This document shows, in pieces, positions 31,028-41,778 of a stretch of 64,000 nt of DNA. The position numbers and the translations under genes are program-made. Numbering within the stretch: position 1 is the stretch's first letter; the number at the start of each line of letters is the position of its first letter. The notes below the pieces were generated by a model. The model made no database searches. It saw only the letters and a list, made by a program, of their open reading frames with translations, and was not told where the DNA came from. Location of the stretch: the NCBI RefSeq assembly GCF_020535545.1, contig NZ_CP084752.1, positions 1,719,501 through 1,783,500 of the forward strand. Reading direction: 5' to 3'. Source of the DNA: Roseateles sp. XES5. GTDB taxonomy: Bacteria > Pseudomonadota > Alphaproteobacteria > Rhizobiales > Rhizobiaceae.

Positions 31028-34000
31028 GAACGAAACATCCGGCGAAGACCGACCCGCCTCCGCCGACCCCGCCGTCTGGCTGGGCTGGACCGCCGAGAAG
31101 CAGGCGCTCGCCTCCGATCCCGACCGCTCGGCCTGGGTTTCGGCCAATGCCGGTTCCGGCAAGACCCATGTGCTGACGCAGCGCGTCATCCGCCTGCTGC
31201 TCGCCGGCTGCCGGCCCTCGGCCATCCTGTGCCTGACCTATACCAAGGCCGCCGCCTCCGAGATGTCGAACCGCGTCTTCGAACGGCTGGCCGAATGGGC
31301 GACGCTCTCCGACGAGGCCCTCTCCGACCGGGTGGCGGCGATCGAGGGGAAGCGACCCGACAGTTTCAAGCTCGCCGAGGCACGCCGTCTTTTCGCCCGG
31401 GCGCTGGAAACGCCGGGCGGGTTGAAGATCCAGACCATCCACGCCTTCTCGGAGGCGCTGCTGCACCAGTTTCCGCTGGAAGCCAATGTCGCGGGGCATT
31501 TCTCCGTGCTTGACGACCGGGCGGCGGCGGTGCTGCTTGCCGATGCGCGCCGCACCCTCCTTACCGCCACGGCGAGCGAGGACGACCCGGCGCTTGCCGA
31601 CGCCTTCGCCGCCGTGCTCGACATTGCCGACGACACCGGTCTGGAACGGCTGATCAACGACATCGTCGCCAGCCGCGGGCCGATCCGCGCCTTCCTCGAC
31701 GCTTCGGCAGAGGCGGGTGGACCCGAGGCGGCGTTGCGTCGGGACACGGGGCTAGGCCCCGACGAGACCGAGGAAGACATGCTTGCCGCCTTCTGGCCGC
31801 TGGACGGGCTGGAGGGTGCGACGCTCGATGCCTATCTCGCCGCGGCGGAAACCCTTGGCAGCGACACGGTGAAAACATCGGCGGCAGGACTTCGCGCGGC
31901 GGGGCGGATGACCGACGGCGCAACACGGCAGGCGGCGCTCGTCGATCTCTTCTTCACCAGCACCGGTGCACCGCGGAGCCTCGACCGCTCGTTCCTCTCC
32001 AAGAAAGTCCGCGACAGCGCGCCGCATTTCGAGGCGGCGCTGCTTGCCGCACAGGCCCATGTGATCGCCTGCGACGACCGGCTGCGGCGCCTGCGCATGG
32101 TCGAGGCGACGCAGGCCGCACTCGTCATCGCCGAGCGGCTGATCGGTGACTACGAAGAGCTGAAGCGCATGCGCAGCCTGCTCGATTTCGACGACCTGAT
32201 CGACCGCACGGCCGCACTCCTGACCCGTGACCAGGTCAGCGCCTGGGTGCATTACAAGCTCGACCAGGGCATCGACCATATCCTGGTCGACGAGGCGCAG
32301 GACACCAGCCCGCGCCAATGGCAGATCGTAAAGGCCCTGACGGACGATTTCTTCGCCGGCGAAACGGCGCGGCGAAGCGGCCGCACGATCTTCGCCGTGG
32401 GCGATGAAAAGCAGTCGATCTATTCCTTCCAGGGCGCCCGGCCGGAACGCTTCGCCGAGGAGGGCCGGGCGGTTTCCCGCCGCACCGCGGCGGCGGAGAC
32501 CGCCTTCAGCCCGATCCGGCTGCTGCTTTCCTTCCGCTCGACGCGGGACGTGCTGTCGGCCGTCGACCGGGTGTTCCTGGACCCCGCCAATGCCCGGGGC
32601 CTGTCGCCCGACGGCGGCGAGGTGGTGCATGCCTCCAACCGTGGGCGCGAGCCGGGTGCGGTGGATATCTGGGACGTGATCGCCGCCCCGCCGGGACTGG
32701 ACGAGGAGGACTGGACGGCGCCCTTCGACGCCGTTGCCGAGGAAGCGCCGATCAACGTGCTGGCGCGGCGCATCGCCGATACGCTCGCCGGCTGGATCGG
32801 CCGCGAGACGGTGACCGAAAAAGGCAAGACCCGACCGATGCAGGCCGGCGACGTGATCGTGCTGGTGCGCAAGCGCGATGCCTTCGTCAACGCGCTGACC
32901 CGCACCCTGAAGCAGCGCCACAACCTGCCCGTCGCCGGTGCCGACCGGCTGGTGCTGACCAGGCACATCGCCGTGCAGGACCTGATGGCGCTCGGCCGTT
33001 TCGCCGTGCTGCCGGAGGACGACCTTTCGCTGGCGGCGCTGCTGAAGAGCCCACTGTTCGGCCTTGGCGAAGAGACGCTGTTCACGCTCGCGGCCCGGCG
33101 CGCGGAACGGCAGAGCCTTTGGGCACGGCTTCAGGAGGCAGCGGAAACGGAGGCGGCGCTGGCCCCCGTCCTCGATCGCCTCCGGGGCGCGATCCGCGAT
33201 GCGCGCAGCCAGCCGGTGCACGAATTCTTTGCCCGCATCCTCGGCGCGGGCGGCGGACGACGAGCGTTCCTGGCACGGCTCGGGACGGAGGCCGGCGAGA
33301 TCATCGACGAATTCCTGACCTTCGCACTGGAGCAGGAGGAGAATGGCCTGCCCGGCCTGCAGGCCTTCGTCTCGACGCTGGAACTGGAGGCGCCGACCGT
33401 CAAACGCGAACAGGACAAGGCACGCGGCGAAATCCGCATCATGACCGTGCATGCCGCCAAGGGACTGGAGGCGCCGGTCGTCTTCCTCGTGGACGGCGGG
33501 GCAAAGCCGTTCAGCCCCAGCCACATGCCGCAGCTCCGCTTTCTCTCGGCAGCAGACAGTTCCACCGGCCTGCCGGCCTGGCTGCCGCTGAAGGACCTCG
33601 GCAACACGCTGACGGCGGAAGACGCCGAGCGCATCAAGGCGGGCGCGGAGGAGGAATACCGCCGCCTGCTCTATGTGGCGATGACACGCGCCGCCGATCG
33701 GCTGGTGGTCTGCGGTTACCGCGGCAAGCAGGAAAACAAGGACACCTGGCACCCGATGATCGCCACGGCGCTTTCCACCGAGGGTGAACGATGCGTGGCG
33801 ACGACCTTTGCCACCCGCGGCGAGAGCTGGCCGGGCTTTGCCTGGCGCGAAGCCGGCGCGGCGACGCTCGCGGCGGCCGACGAGACCGCCGTGACGCAGG
33901 AAGCGGAAACCGTCCTGCCCGAGGCGCTGGGGCGCCCCCTGCCCCCGCAGAAAACCCTGCCCCGACCGCTCAGCCCCTCCGGCGCGGCCGCGGTGATCGA

Positions 34001-34592
34001 AACGGATGCCGCCGATCTCATGGTTCCCTCGGCCCTTTTCGGCCGCAGGCGCGGTGCGCCGGGCACGGGCCTGGCGCTGGAACGGGGACGCATTCTGCAC
34101 CGCTTCCTGCAGGTGCTGCCGTCCTTCGATCCGGCGGAGCGACCGGCAGCGGCAGAGCGCTATCTGGACCGGGCCGCGGCGCATTGGCCGGAAAGCGCAC
34201 GGCGTTCTCTCGTGAATGCCGCGCTTTCCGTGATCGACGACGAGAGCCTGACGGCGGTGTTTTCCTCTGCGGCGCGGGCAGAGGTTTCGATCATGGGAAC
34301 GCTGACGCTCGGGCGGCGGGACTATGCCGTCTCCGGTCGCATCGACCGCATGGCGGTGACGCCAACCACGGTCGAGATCGTCGATTTCAAGACCAACCGC
34401 GTGCCGCCGACCCGGGCGGAGGAGATCCCGTACGAGCATCGTGCACAGCTTGCGATCTACCGCGCGATCCTCGCCCCGCTCTATCCAAGCCACGAAATCC
34501 GCTGCGGGCTGATCTACACGGAAGCGGCAAAAGCCTTCTGGCTTGAGGCCGATCTGATGGAGGCAAGCCTTGCCGAACTCGGTTCAAAGTGA
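31020..34592 (+). CDS. addA: Double-strand break repair helicase-nuclease AddA
   Basis: 1190 residues. UvrD-type superfamily 1 helicase: Walker [16 protein letters not shown] near residue 43, Walker [16 protein letters not shown], motif [20 protein letters not shown], motif [18 protein letters not shown] and motif [16 protein letters not shown] RecB-type nuclease closes the protein ([10 protein letters not shown] near 1118). ATG 31020 is chosen because it overlaps the addB stop; upstream in-frame starts lie inside addB. Forms one operon with addB, murU and tsaE-amgK. Confidence 0.96.
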   Translation: MLENETSGEDRPASADPAVWLGWTAEKQALASDPDRSAWVSANAGSGKTHVLTQRVIRLLLAGCRPSAILCLTYTKAAASEMSNRVFERLAEWATLSDEALSDRVAAIEGKRPDSFKLAEARRLFARALETPGGLKIQTIHAFSEALLHQFPLEANVAGHFSVLDDRAAAVLLADARRTLLTATASEDDPALADAFAAVLDIADDTGLERLINDIVASRGPIRAFLDASAEAGGPEAALRRDTGLGPDETEEDMLAAFWPLDGLEGATLDAYLAAAETLGSDTVKTSAAGLRAAGRMTDGATRQAALVDLFFTSTGAPRSLDRSFLSKKVRDSAPHFEAALLAAQAHVIACDDRLRRLRMVEATQAALVIAERLIGDYEELKRMRSLLDFDDLIDRTAALLTRDQVSAWVHYKLDQGIDHILVDEAQDTSPRQWQIVKALTDDFFAGETARRSGRTIFAVGDEKQSIYSFQGARPERFAEEGRAVSRRTAAAETAFSPIRLLLSFRSTRDVLSAVDRVFLDPANARGLSPDGGEVVHASNRGREPGAVDIWDVIAAPPGLDEEDWTAPFDAVAEEAPINVLARRIADTLAGWIGRETVTEKGKTRPMQAGDVIVLVRKRDAFVNALTRTLKQRHNLPVAGADRLVLTRHIAVQDLMALGRFAVLPEDDLSLAALLKSPLFGLGEETLFTLAARRAERQSLWARLQEAAETEAALAPVLDRLRGAIRDARSQPVHEFFARILGAGGGRRAFLARLGTEAGEIIDEFLTFALEQEENGLPGLQAFVSTLELEAPTVKREQDKARGEIRIMTVHAAKGLEAPVVFLVDGGAKPFSPSHMPQLRFLSAADSSTGLPAWLPLKDLGNTLTAEDAERIKAGAEEEYRRLLYVAMTRAADRLVVCGYRGKQENKDTWHPMIATALSTEGERCVATTFATRGESWPGFAWREAGAATLAAADETAVTQEAETVLPEALGRPLPPQKTLPRPLSPSGAAAVIETDAADLMVPSALFGRRRGAPGTGLALERGRILHRFLQVLPSFDPAERPAAAERYLDRAAAHWPESARRSLVNAALSVIDDESLTAVFSSAARAEVSIMGTLTLGRRDYAVSGRIDRMAVTPTTVEIVDFKTNRVPPTRAEEIPYEHRAQLAIYRAILAPLYPSHEIRCGLIYTEAAKAFWLEADLMEASLAELGSK

Positions 34593-34699
34593 GATACCGA
34601 ACGGGACGATCCGCCGCCCGGCCTGTCCGGCCGGACCTTGAAATCGGGCACCGGCGGCATCACATTCATTCCAACGATCACCCCTTCAAGGAGAGCCTC

Positions 34700-35020
34700 A
34701 TGGCTACCGTAAAAGTCGACCAGTCCAACTTCGAGGCCGAAGTCCTCAATTCCGCAGAGCCGGTCGTCGTCGATTTCTGGGCCGAATGGTGCGGCCCGTG
34801 CAAGATGATCGCGCCCGCGCTGGAGGAGATCTCGACCGAACTCGCCGGCAAGGTGAAGGTCGCCAAGCTGAACATCGACGAAAACCCGGAACTGGCCGCA
34901 GCCTATGGCGTGCGCTCCATCCCGACGCTCGCCGTGTTCAAGGGCGGTGAAGTGGCCGACATCAAGGTTGGTGCTGCACCGAAGACGGCTCTTGCCAGCT
35001 GGATTTCCAGCGCGGCCTGA
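34700..35020 (+). CDS. trxA: Thioredoxin
   Basis: 106 residues, the cytosolic disulfide reductant. The redox motif WCGPCK is intact in [18 protein letters not shown], and the cis-Pro is in [12 protein letters not shown] 34700 follows AAGGAGAG. It lies 107 bases after addA, so it may have its own promoter, and a strong terminator follows. Confidence 0.97.
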   Translation: MATVKVDQSNFEAEVLNSAEPVVVDFWAEWCGPCKMIAPALEEISTELAGKVKVAKLNIDENPELAAAYGVRSIPTLAVFKGGEVADIKVGAAPKTALASWISSAA

Positions 35021-35044
35021 TCGCCTTTCGCCATATCCGCATCG

Positions 35045-35070
35045 AGCCCGGCCTTCGCGCCGGGCTTTTT
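35045..35070 (+). terminator. Intrinsic terminator of trxA
   Basis: AGCCCGGC (35045-35052) pairs with GCCGGGCT (35059-35066) around a 6-base loop, then a run of Ts to 35070. It lies between trxA and the convergent folC. Confidence 0.9.
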
Positions 35071-35076
35071 GTTGTG

Positions 35077-36420
35077 TCAGGTGGGCGGGGTGCCGTTGTC
35101 GGCCAGCACATCGCCGACGAGATAGAGCGAACCGCCGACGAGAATACGCGGCGGCACCGCATCTTCCGCAGTGATGCGGCTGATTGCAGCCAGCGCCTCG
35201 GCGACCGTCGTGAGCGGCTCGACCTCAAGCCCGGCGCGGGCCGCATCGCCGGCAAGCGCCACGGGATCGAGGCCCGCATCGGAGCCCCGGATCGGAACCG
35301 TGAAGACACGCTCGGCAAGGCCGCGGAAGGGCTCGAAATAGCCGACCGGATCCTTGGTGTTGATCATGCCCGTGACGAGGAAGAGCGGGCGCGCCTCGCG
35401 CTCCTCGAAGGTCGCCATGGTTTCGGCAATGACCTGACCGGCGCCGGGATTGTGCCCGCCGTCGACCCAGATCTCGCTGCCGCGCGGGGCCAGCTGCGCG
35501 AGCGCCCCGTCCGTCAGCCGCTGCAGGCGCCCCGGCCATTCCACGCGGGAAAGGCCGAGTTCCATAGCATGCTCTGTAATCGGCAGGCCGGCCGCCTTGA
35601 CGGCGCGGATCGCCGCGGCGGCATTGGCATATTGATGCCGGCCCGGCAGGCGCGGCAGCGGCAGATCGGCAAGGCCGAATTCGTCCTGATAGACGAGGCG
35701 GCCATATTCCTCATGCGCCATGAAATCCTGGCCATAGACGGCATGCGGGCAGCCGAGCCGTTCGGCCGTCTCGATCAGCACGTCGCGGGCCGCGTCCTCC
35801 GTCTGGAAACCGATGACCACGGGCGTACCGCGCTTCATGATGCCGGCCTTTTCCGCCGCGATCAGTTCGACGCGGTCGCCGAGATAGGCCTGATGATCGA
35901 GCGAAATGGGCATGATGATGGAAACGGCAGGGCGCGGAATGACATTCGTCGCGTCGAAACGGCCGCCGAGGCCGACCTCGATGATCGCCACGTCGGCGGG
36001 ATGTTCGGAAAAGAGCAGGAAAGTGACCGCCGTCAGGATTTCGAAGACCGTGATCTTCTCCCCGCCATTGGCCGCCGCCACGCGGCGCACGGCATCGGCA
36101 AGCACGGCATCCTCGACGAAACGGCCACGGCCGCCCGCAACACCGAGGCGGTAGCGTTCGTGCCAGTTGACGAGATGCGGCGAAGTATGGACGTGGACGC
36201 TGAGGCCCTCGGCTTCCAGGATCGAGCGGCAGAAGGCGGTGACGGAGCCCTTGCCATTGGTGCCGGCCACATGGATGACCGGCGGCAGTTTCAGGTGCGG
36301 ATCGCCGAGCGCGGCGAGCAGCCGCGTGATGCGGTCCAGCGAAAGATCGAACCCTTTGGGATGGAGACCGAGAAGCTTCTCGATCTCCGCTGCCGCTTCG
36401 CTGGCCGCCACCATGCTCAT
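35077..36420 (-). CDS. folC: Bifunctional folylpolyglutamate / dihydrofolate synthase
   Basis: 447 residues. Adds Glu to dihydropteroate and then to folates. The P-loop HVAGTNGKGSV is near residues 49-59, and DVAIIEVGLGGRFDATNV and HNPGA are family motifs. ATG 36420 begins 4 bases after the accD stop, so it is the last gene of trpF-trpB-trpA-accD-folC. Its end faces the trxA terminator. Confidence 0.95.
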   Translation of the reverse strand: MSMVAASEAAAEIEKLLGLHPKGFDLSLDRITRLLAALGDPHLKLPPVIHVAGTNGKGSVTAFCRSILEAEGLSVHVHTSPHLVNWHERYRLGVAGGRGRFVEDAVLADAVRRVAAANGGEKITVFEILTAVTFLLFSEHPADVAIIEVGLGGRFDATNVIPRPAVSIIMPISLDHQAYLGDRVELIAAEKAGIMKRGTPVVIGFQTEDAARDVLIETAERLGCPHAVYGQDFMAHEEYGRLVYQDEFGLADLPLPRLPGRHQYANAAAAIRAVKAAGLPITEHAMELGLSRVEWPGRLQRLTDGALAQLAPRGSEIWVDGGHNPGAGQVIAETMATFEEREARPLFLVTGMINTKDPVGYFEPFRGLAERVFTVPIRGSDAGLDPVALAGDAARAGLEVEPLTTVAEALAAISRITAEDAVPPRILVGGSLYLVGDVLADNGTPPT

Positions 36421-36424
36421 GGAT

Positions 36425-37330
36425 TTACTGCGCCGCGATGGCGAGGGCGCCGTTCGTTGCCACGGATGCGGCGGCCGGCTTCTTCAGAAGAATCTTCAGA
36501 AGGCGGGCGAGCGTATCGGGAATGTCATGGCGCTTGACGACCATGTCGACCATGCCGTGCTCCAGAAGGTATTCCGAGGTCTGGAAGCCTTCGGGCAGCT
36601 TTTCGCGGATGGTCTGCTCGATGACGCGCTTGCCGGCGAAGCAGATTTCCGCACCCGGCTCGGCGAGATGGATATCGCCCAGCATGGCGTAGGAGGCCGT
36701 CACGCCACCCGTCGTCGGGTTGGTGAGCACGACGACATAGGGAAGACCGGCTTCCTTCAGCATTTCCACGGCGACCGTGGTGCGGGGAAGCTGCATAAGC
36801 GAAAGGATGCCTTCCTGCATGCGCGCACCGCCCGAGGCGGGGAACATGACGAGCGGGCACTTCTCGGCGATCGCGCGTTCGAAGGCCTTGATGATCGCTT
36901 CGCCGGCGGCAATGCCGAGCGAGCCGCCCATGAAGTTGAACTCGTGCACGACGGCAACGAGCTTGAGGCCACGCACCTTGCCGACGCCGGCGACGATGGT
37001 GTCTTCCAGCTCGGTCTTGGCGCGGCTGTCCTTCAGGCGATCCGTGTACTTCTTGGAATCGCGGAACTTCAACGGGTCCTGCGCCACCTTCGGCTGCTGC
37101 AGGGCCTCAAAGACGCCGTCGTCGAAGAGGTCCTTCAGGCGAGCCTTCGCCGGCATCTTCATGTGGTAGCCCGAAGCCGGGATGACCCACTTGTTTTCCT
37201 CGAGATCGCGGTGGAACACCATCTCGCCGGTTTCCGGGCACTTGATCCAGAGATTGTCCGGTACATCCCGGTTGGGACGGCCAAGCATCGAATTGATCTT
37301 CGGCCGAACGTAATTCGTGATCCAGTTCAC
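36425..37330 (-). CDS. accD: Acetyl-CoA carboxylase carboxyltransferase subunit beta
   Basis: 301 residues. With AccA it moves the carboxyl group from biotin to acetyl-CoA, giving malonyl-CoA. Crotonase-fold motifs [17 protein letters not shown] and [12 protein letters not shown] are intact. The N-terminal zinc ribbon is degenerate: where E. coli has four Cys, only one ([12 protein letters not shown]) remains, so the finger probably does not bind zinc; from memory this is common in rhizobial AccD. The trp-accD-folC order is usual for the group. Confidence 0.95.
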   Translation of the reverse strand: MNWITNYVRPKINSMLGRPNRDVPDNLWIKCPETGEMVFHRDLEENKWVIPASGYHMKMPAKARLKDLFDDGVFEALQQPKVAQDPLKFRDSKKYTDRLKDSRAKTELEDTIVAGVGKVRGLKLVAVVHEFNFMGGSLGIAAGEAIIKAFERAIAEKCPLVMFPASGGARMQEGILSLMQLPRTTVAVEMLKEAGLPYVVVLTNPTTGGVTASYAMLGDIHLAEPGAEICFAGKRVIEQTIREKLPEGFQTSEYLLEHGMVDMVVKRHDIPDTLARLLKILLKKPAAASVATNGALAIAAQ

Positions 37331-37372
37331 GGTCTAGACTCCCGTTTCAATGGTGGTTCCCATGTGGGAACT

Positions 37373-38213
37373 TTACTCCGCCGCCGCAAGGCGCGACGCA
37401 CGCACGCCCGAGGCAAGGCTCATGACCAGCGTCTCGACGCCGGCAACGGTGGCGGCGCTGGCCTTGCCATCCGCCGTCAGGCTGGAGGCGATCTGGTTGA
37501 CGATGGCGGTGCCGACGACGACGCCATCCGCCGAGGCGCCGATGGCGCGGGCATGCTCGGCCGTCTTGACGCCGAAACCGACGCAGACCGGCAGCTTCGT
37601 ATGCGCCTTGATGCGGCCGACGGCCCCGCCGACAAGCGAGGGATCCGGCAGCGCCGAACCGGTGATGCCGTTCATCGAGACATAATAGACGAAGCCCGAC
37701 GTATTCTTGAGGACTGTCGGGAGGCGCTTCTCATCCGTCGTCGGCGTCGCGAGACGGATGAAGTTGATGCCCTTGGCGAGCGCCGGAATGCACAGTTCGT
37801 CATCCATTTCCGGCGGCAGGTCGACGACGATGAGGCCGTCGATGCCGGCTTCGAGCGCCTCGTCGAGGAAGCGGTCGACGCCGTAGATGTAGATCGGGTT
37901 GTAGTAGCCCATCAGCACGATCGGGGTCGCGTCATCCGTCTTGCGGAAGTCACGGGCCATCTGGATCGTCTTGGCGAGCGTCTGGCCGCCGGCAAGTGCG
38001 CGCTGGCCGGCCACCTGGATCGCCGGGCCATCGGCCATCGGGTCGGAGAAGGGCATGCCGAGCTCGATGACGTCGGAGCCTCGCCTTCGGCAGCGCCTTC
38101 ATGATCTCCAGCGAGCTCGCATAATCCGGGTCGCCGCCCATGAAATAGGTGACGAGGGCCGGGCGGCCTTCGGCGGCGAGATCCGCAAAGCGTTTGTCCA
38201 TGCGTGCGGTCAT
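37373..38213 (-). pseudogene. trpA: Tryptophan synthase alpha chain, broken by a one-base insertion
   Basis: Normal TrpA cleaves indole-3-glycerol phosphate to indole, which passes to TrpB. The frame from ATG 38213 reads normally through EIMKALPKA, then shifts; the other frame resumes at [19 protein letters not shown] and continues to the stop at 37373. The total, 841 bases, is one more than the 840 needed for the usual 279-residue protein. Comparing the frames places one extra base at about 38081 (a T in GGAGCCTCGCC on the plus strand). Catalytic Glu (in IELGMPFSD) and Asp (in [12 protein letters not shown]) lie after the shift. Either a recent pseudogene or a sequencing error; neighbours on both sides are intact. 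Confidence 0.9.
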
Positions 38214-38214
38214 C

Positions 38215-39435
38215 TTAGAGCTCCATGCCGAGGATCTTGCCGACGGTGAAGATATCCTTGTCGCCGCGGCCGGAGAGGTTCATCAGGATGATCTGGTCCT
38301 TGCCCATCTTGGGCGCACGCTTGATCACTTCGGCGATGGCATGGCTCGGTTCCAGCGCCGGGATGATGCCTTCGAGCTTGGTCAGAAGCTGGAAGGCTTC
38401 CAGCGCCTCATCGTCCATGATCGGGACATACTCGGCGCGGCCGATGTCCTTCAGATAGGCGTGCTCGGGGCCGACGCCGGGATAGTCCAGGCCGGCCGAG
38501 ATGGAATGGGTCTCGATGATCTGGCCATCCGCATCCTGCAGCAGATAGGTGCGGTTGCCGTGCAGCACGCCTGGCGTGCCGGCTGTGAGCGTGGCCGCGT
38601 GTTTGCCGCTGTCCACACCCTGCCCCGCCGCCTCCACGCCGATCAGGCGCACCTGCTCGTGCGGGATATAGGGATAGAAGATGCCGATGGCGTTGGAGCC
38701 ACCGCCCACACAGGCGAGCACGGCATCGGGCTGGCGCCCCACCATCTCGGGCATCTGCGTCAGGCACTCGTCGCCGATGATGCGCTGGAAATCGCGCACC
38801 ATGGCCGGATAGGGGTGCGGACCGGCCACCGTGCCGATGATGTAGAAGGTGGACTCGATGTTGGTGACCCAGTCGCGCATGGCCTCGTTGAGCGCGTCCT
38901 TCAGGGTCTTGGAGCCCGACTCCACCGGCACCACGGTGGCGCCCAGCAGCTTCATGCGATAGACATTGGGGCTCTGGCGCTTGACGTCCTCGCTGCCCAT
39001 ATACACCACGCATTCCATGCCGTAGCGCGCACAGATGGTGGCCGTGGCCACGCCATGCTGGCCGGCACCGGTCTCGGCAATCACGCGCTTCTTGCCCATG
39101 CGCTTGGCGAGCAGGGCCTGGCCGATGGTGTTGTTGATCTTGTGCGCGCCGGTGTGGTTCAGGTCCTCACGCTTGAGGTAGATCTGGGCGCCGCCCAGCT
39201 CGCGGCTCAGGCGATCGGCGTGATAGATGGGGCTGGGGCGACCGATATAATGAGCGCCGAGGTCCTTCAGTTCCGCCTGGAAGGCCGGGTCGGTCTTGGC
39301 CTTGTTCCACTCATCCTGCAGGTCGAGGATCAGCGGCATCAGCGTTTCAGCGACGAAGCGGCCCCCGAAAATGCCGAAACGACCGTCCTCGTCCGGACCC
39401 TCGCGGTACGAATTCAGGTTGGGTGACTGGTTCAC
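38215..39435 (-). CDS. trpB: Tryptophan synthase beta chain
   Basis: 406 residues. PLP enzyme that joins indole and serine. The PLP lysine is in [11 protein letters not shown], and the cofactor phosphate loop is GGGSNAIG. It overlaps trpF by 4 bases, and the trpA start is one base past its stop. The ends are rhizobial ([31 protein letters not shown]), but about 38430-39245 switches to GTG/CTG/AGC codons and encodes residues typical of betaproteobacterial TrpB ([48 protein letters not shown]). It is the longest of the mosaic segments in this window; see findings. Confidence 0.96.
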   Translation of the reverse strand: MNQSPNLNSYREGPDEDGRFGIFGGRFVAETLMPLILDLQDEWNKAKTDPAFQAELKDLGAHYIGRPSPIYHADRLSRELGGAQIYLKREDLNHTGAHKINNTIGQALLAKRMGKKRVIAETGAGQHGVATATICARYGMECVVYMGSEDVKRQSPNVYRMKLLGATVVPVESGSKTLKDALNEAMRDWVTNIESTFYIIGTVAGPHPYPAMVRDFQRIIGDECLTQMPEMVGRQPDAVLACVGGGSNAIGIFYPYIPHEQVRLIGVEAAGQGVDSGKHAATLTAGTPGVLHGNRTYLLQDADGQIIETHSISAGLDYPGVGPEHAYLKDIGRAEYVPIMDDEALEAFQLLTKLEGIIPALEPSHAIAEVIKRAPKMGKDQIILMNLSGRGDKDIFTVGKILGMEL

Positions 39436-40106
39436 TTGCCTCTCCCTGCGCCGGCGGTCTCGCGTTCCGCGTTTCGCGCCGCTTCAAAAAACGCTTCCAT
39501 CAGGCCGAGGTCCTTGACGCCCGGTGCACTCTCGACCCCCGAACTGGCGTCGATGCCCGGCGCGCCGGTCAGCCGGATGGCCTCGGCGAGGTTGTCCTTG
39601 TTCAGCCCACCCGAAAGCATGTAATCCACGCTTTCGTCAAGCAGATGCATGAGGTTCCAGTCGAAGGAAACCCCGTTGCCGCCCGGGAGCTCGGAGCCCG
39701 CCGGCGGCTTGGCATCGAAGAGGAACCGGTCGGCGATGCCGATATAGGGGTCGATCCTCTTCAGATCGTCCGCCTCGCGGACGGAAAAGGCCTTGATGAC
39801 CGGCAGACCGTAGACCGCCTTGACGGTGAGCACGCGCTCCGGGCTCTCGCTGCCGTGCAGCTGGAGCATGTCGGGCGAAAGCTGGTCGACGATCTCGTCG
39901 AGCGTATCGCTGTCGGCATTGACCGTCACGGCGACGATCTTGGCCTTGCCCCGTGCGCGCGCAGCAAGGCGGCCGGCATCGGAGGGCTCGATGTTGCGCG
40001 GGCTCTTCGGGAAGAAGATGAAGCCGATATGGCTGGCGCCGAGTGCGAGGGCCTTGTCGACGGCCTCTTCGGTCTTGAGCCCGCAGATTTTGATGTCGAG
40101 TGTCAT
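39432..40106 (-). CDS. trpF: Phosphoribosylanthranilate isomerase
   Basis: 224 residues, a (beta-alpha)8 barrel that performs the third committed step of tryptophan synthesis. The catalytic Cys is in [11 protein letters not shown] at the N-terminus and the Asp in [10 protein letters not shown] near the end. ATG 40106 gives the family start [11 protein letters not shown]; a few codons upstream are open but not conserved. First gene of trpF-trpB-trpA-accD-folC. The 142 bases upstream are shared with a divergent small membrane protein gene. Confidence 0.95.
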   Translation of the reverse strand: MTLDIKICGLKTEEAVDKALALGASHIGFIFFPKSPRNIEPSDAGRLAARARGKAKIVAVTVNADSDTLDEIVDQLSPDMLQLHGSESPERVLTVKAVYGLPVIKAFSVREADDLKRIDPYIGIADRFLFDAKPPAGSELPGGNGVSFDWNLMHLLDESVDYMLSGGLNKDNLAEAIRLTGAPGIDASSGVESAPGVKDLGLMEAFFEAARNAERETAGAGRGK

Positions 40107-40248
40107 GATGGCAGGGAGTCGCACGAATCACCGGAAGAGTCGAGCCGAAAGACGGCGGCAGAAAGCCCGAAACCGGCACCCTTGTCCGGCATCTTGCATG
40201 GCCCGTCGCCGCGCCCATATGGAGGGGAGACCAAGACCGGAGATCACC

Positions 40249-40443
40249 ATGCGGCTCATCATTGCCATCCTGCTGCCCTTTCTCGTTTTCTTCACCATCG
40301 GACGGCCCATCGCCGGCATTATCTGCCTCATCCTGCAGGTGACGCTGATCGGGTGGCTGCCGGCCGCCATCTGGGCGGTCTACGCGCTGGGGCAGTACAA
40401 TACGGACAGGAAGATCCGCGAGGCACTGGCTGACCGGCGCTGA
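40249..40443 (+). CDS. Small Pmp3/YqaE-type membrane protein
   Basis: 64 residues: two hydrophobic helices (LIIAILLPFLVFFTIG; IAGIICLILQVTLIGWLPAAIWAVYAL) and a short charged tail. The layout and the GWLPAAIWAVYAL motif match the Pmp3/YqaE/UPF0057 family, tiny membrane proteins linked to salt and cold stress and membrane potential. ATG 40249 has a good GGAG at 6-base spacing, which makes it a real gene despite its size. It diverges from trpF. Confidence 0.85.
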   Translation: MRLIIAILLPFLVFFTIGRPIAGIICLILQVTLIGWLPAAIWAVYALGQYNTDRKIREALADRR

Positions 40444-40470
40444 CATCCCCTCCCTCGGTCCGAGCGAAAA

Positions 40471-41244
40471 TCAGCCGAAATCGACGGCGTGCAGCAGGCT
40501 GCCGTTGCGCTTGAGCCAGCGCTTGGCCTCTTCCGTCGTCGGGCAGAGCTGTTCGCAGAGCGACCAGAAGGCCGGGCTATGGTTCATCTCGCGAAGATGC
40601 GCCACTTCATGCGCCGCGAGATAATCGATGACGTGGGGCGGCGCCATGGCGATACGCCAGGAGAAGCTGAGTGCGCCATCCGCCGAGCAGGAGCCCCAGC
40701 GGCTTCGGGTGTCGCGCAGCGTCAGCGACTTCACCCGCTTTCCGATGCGCCCGGCATGGACCGCAACGAGCCGGTCCAGTTCCAGCCGCGCTTCCTTCTT
40801 CAGAAAATCGCTGATGCGACGGGGAATGCTCTCCTCCATGCCGCCGACGCGCAGCACCGCCTCGTCATCGACGACCACGGCTTCGGTGAGCCCGCGCAGC
40901 TTGCCGGTCGCCTCGATGCGGTGGGCGACGCCGCGGATCATGACGTAACCGCCATCCTCCAGCTCGTTCCGCGAGCGGAACTTCGCCAGTTTCGTCATCA
41001 GCCAACCCTGATGGCGGGTGAGGAAGTCGCGGATTTCCCGCTCGGCGATGCCGTTCGGCACCGTCATGCGCAACGCCCGTCCGCCGGGCTCGATGCGCAG
41101 CGTCAGGCGCGTGGCGCGCAGGTCCCGCCTGATGGTGAGCGGCAGGGCCCTGCCATTGACGTCGATCTCACGCCGTTCGGGCGGAGGCGGGGTCTTCAGG
41201 GCCTTGCGGGGCTTGCGAGCCAGGGAAAACATGCTGCCTTTCAT
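40471..41244 (-). CDS. YgjP-like metal-dependent hydrolase (M48/DUF45)
   Basis: 257 residues. Zinc motif HEVAHLREMNHSPAFW provides HExxH plus a third His, with DTRSRWGSCSADGALSFSW just before it, the classic YgjP/WLM arrangement. A protease role is likely from the motif, but substrates are unknown. ATG 41244 or ATG 41232 could start it; the second has AAAGG four bases upstream. Its upstream side is closed by the terminator of the DUF2852 gene. Confidence 0.88.
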   Translation of the reverse strand: MKGSMFSLARKPRKALKTPPPPERREIDVNGRALPLTIRRDLRATRLTLRIEPGGRALRMTVPNGIAEREIRDFLTRHQGWLMTKLAKFRSRNELEDGGYVMIRGVAHRIEATGKLRGLTEAVVVDDEAVLRVGGMEESIPRRISDFLKKEARLELDRLVAVHAGRIGKRVKSLTLRDTRSRWGSCSADGALSFSWRIAMAPPHVIDYLAAHEVAHLREMNHSPAFWSLCEQLCPTTEEAKRWLKRNGSLLHAVDFG

Positions 41245-41277
41245 AGCCGATTCGGCGCGGGCTGAAACGCTTTCACG

Positions 41278-41301
41278 AAAAACCGGCGCACGAGGCGCCG
41301 G
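41278..41301 (-). terminator. Intrinsic terminator of the DUF2852 gene
   Basis: On the minus strand CCGGCGC and GCGCCGG form a 7-bp stem with a 5-base loop, followed by TTTTT (complement of 41278-41282). It lies between the DUF2852 and YgjP-like genes. Confidence 0.85.
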
Positions 41302-41343
41302 CAATGCTGTTTTCCGCGAAGTCCGTTTGTCTGACGGCGGTTG

Positions 41344-41778
41344 TCAGGTCGCGGGGAAACCCGGGACGTCGCCCTGGCCCTTGGCGCGGCGTTCGCGCAT
41401 GAAGCGGTCGAAGTCCTCCTGGTCCTTGGCGCGGCGCAGTTCGCGGCTGTAGGTGTCAAACTCCTCGCGCATCTCGTCCAGCTTGCGACGCTCCTCGTCG
41501 AGGCGGGCAAGCTCGGCGTCACGCCAGTCGTCGAAGGCGACATTGCCGGTGGCGCTGCGGAAGGCGGCGTGACGGCCGCCACGAAATTTGCCGCGGCAGG
41601 AGGCGAACATGCCGTCCACGGTGTCGTTGGCGTCTTTCTTGAAGTTTTTCAGGCGGTCGCCGAAGATGATGTAGGCAAGCATGGCAAGGCCGAGCGGCCA
41701 GAACACCACGAAGCCGAGCACCATCAGGGCGATGGTCGCAGGCGTCCAGTCCGGACGGATCAGTGCTGACTGGTTCAT
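41344..41778 (-). CDS. DUF2852 protein with one membrane helix
   Basis: 144 residues. One long hydrophobic segment (TIALMVLGFVVFWPLGLAML, about 15-37) is followed by a positively charged region, a Gly/Arg stretch, and an acidic-basic coiled coil (LARLDEERRKLDEMREEFDTYSREL). The pattern fits DUF2852, a family I know only from alphaproteobacteria and without a known function. The start is ATG 41778; a TTG two codons upstream is less likely. Confidence 0.82.
   Translation of the reverse strand: MNQSALIRPDWTPATIALMVLGFVVFWPLGLAMLAYIIFGDRLKNFKKDANDTVDGMFASCRGKFRGGRHAAFRSATGNVAFDDWRDAELARLDEERRKLDEMREEFDTYSRELRRAKDQEDFDRFMRERRAKGQGDVPGFPAT

Noticed and set aside
31752..34493. A 913-codon open frame antisense to addA
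   Set aside because: Same reasoning: addA motifs are complete on the plus strand and the antisense product resembles nothing.
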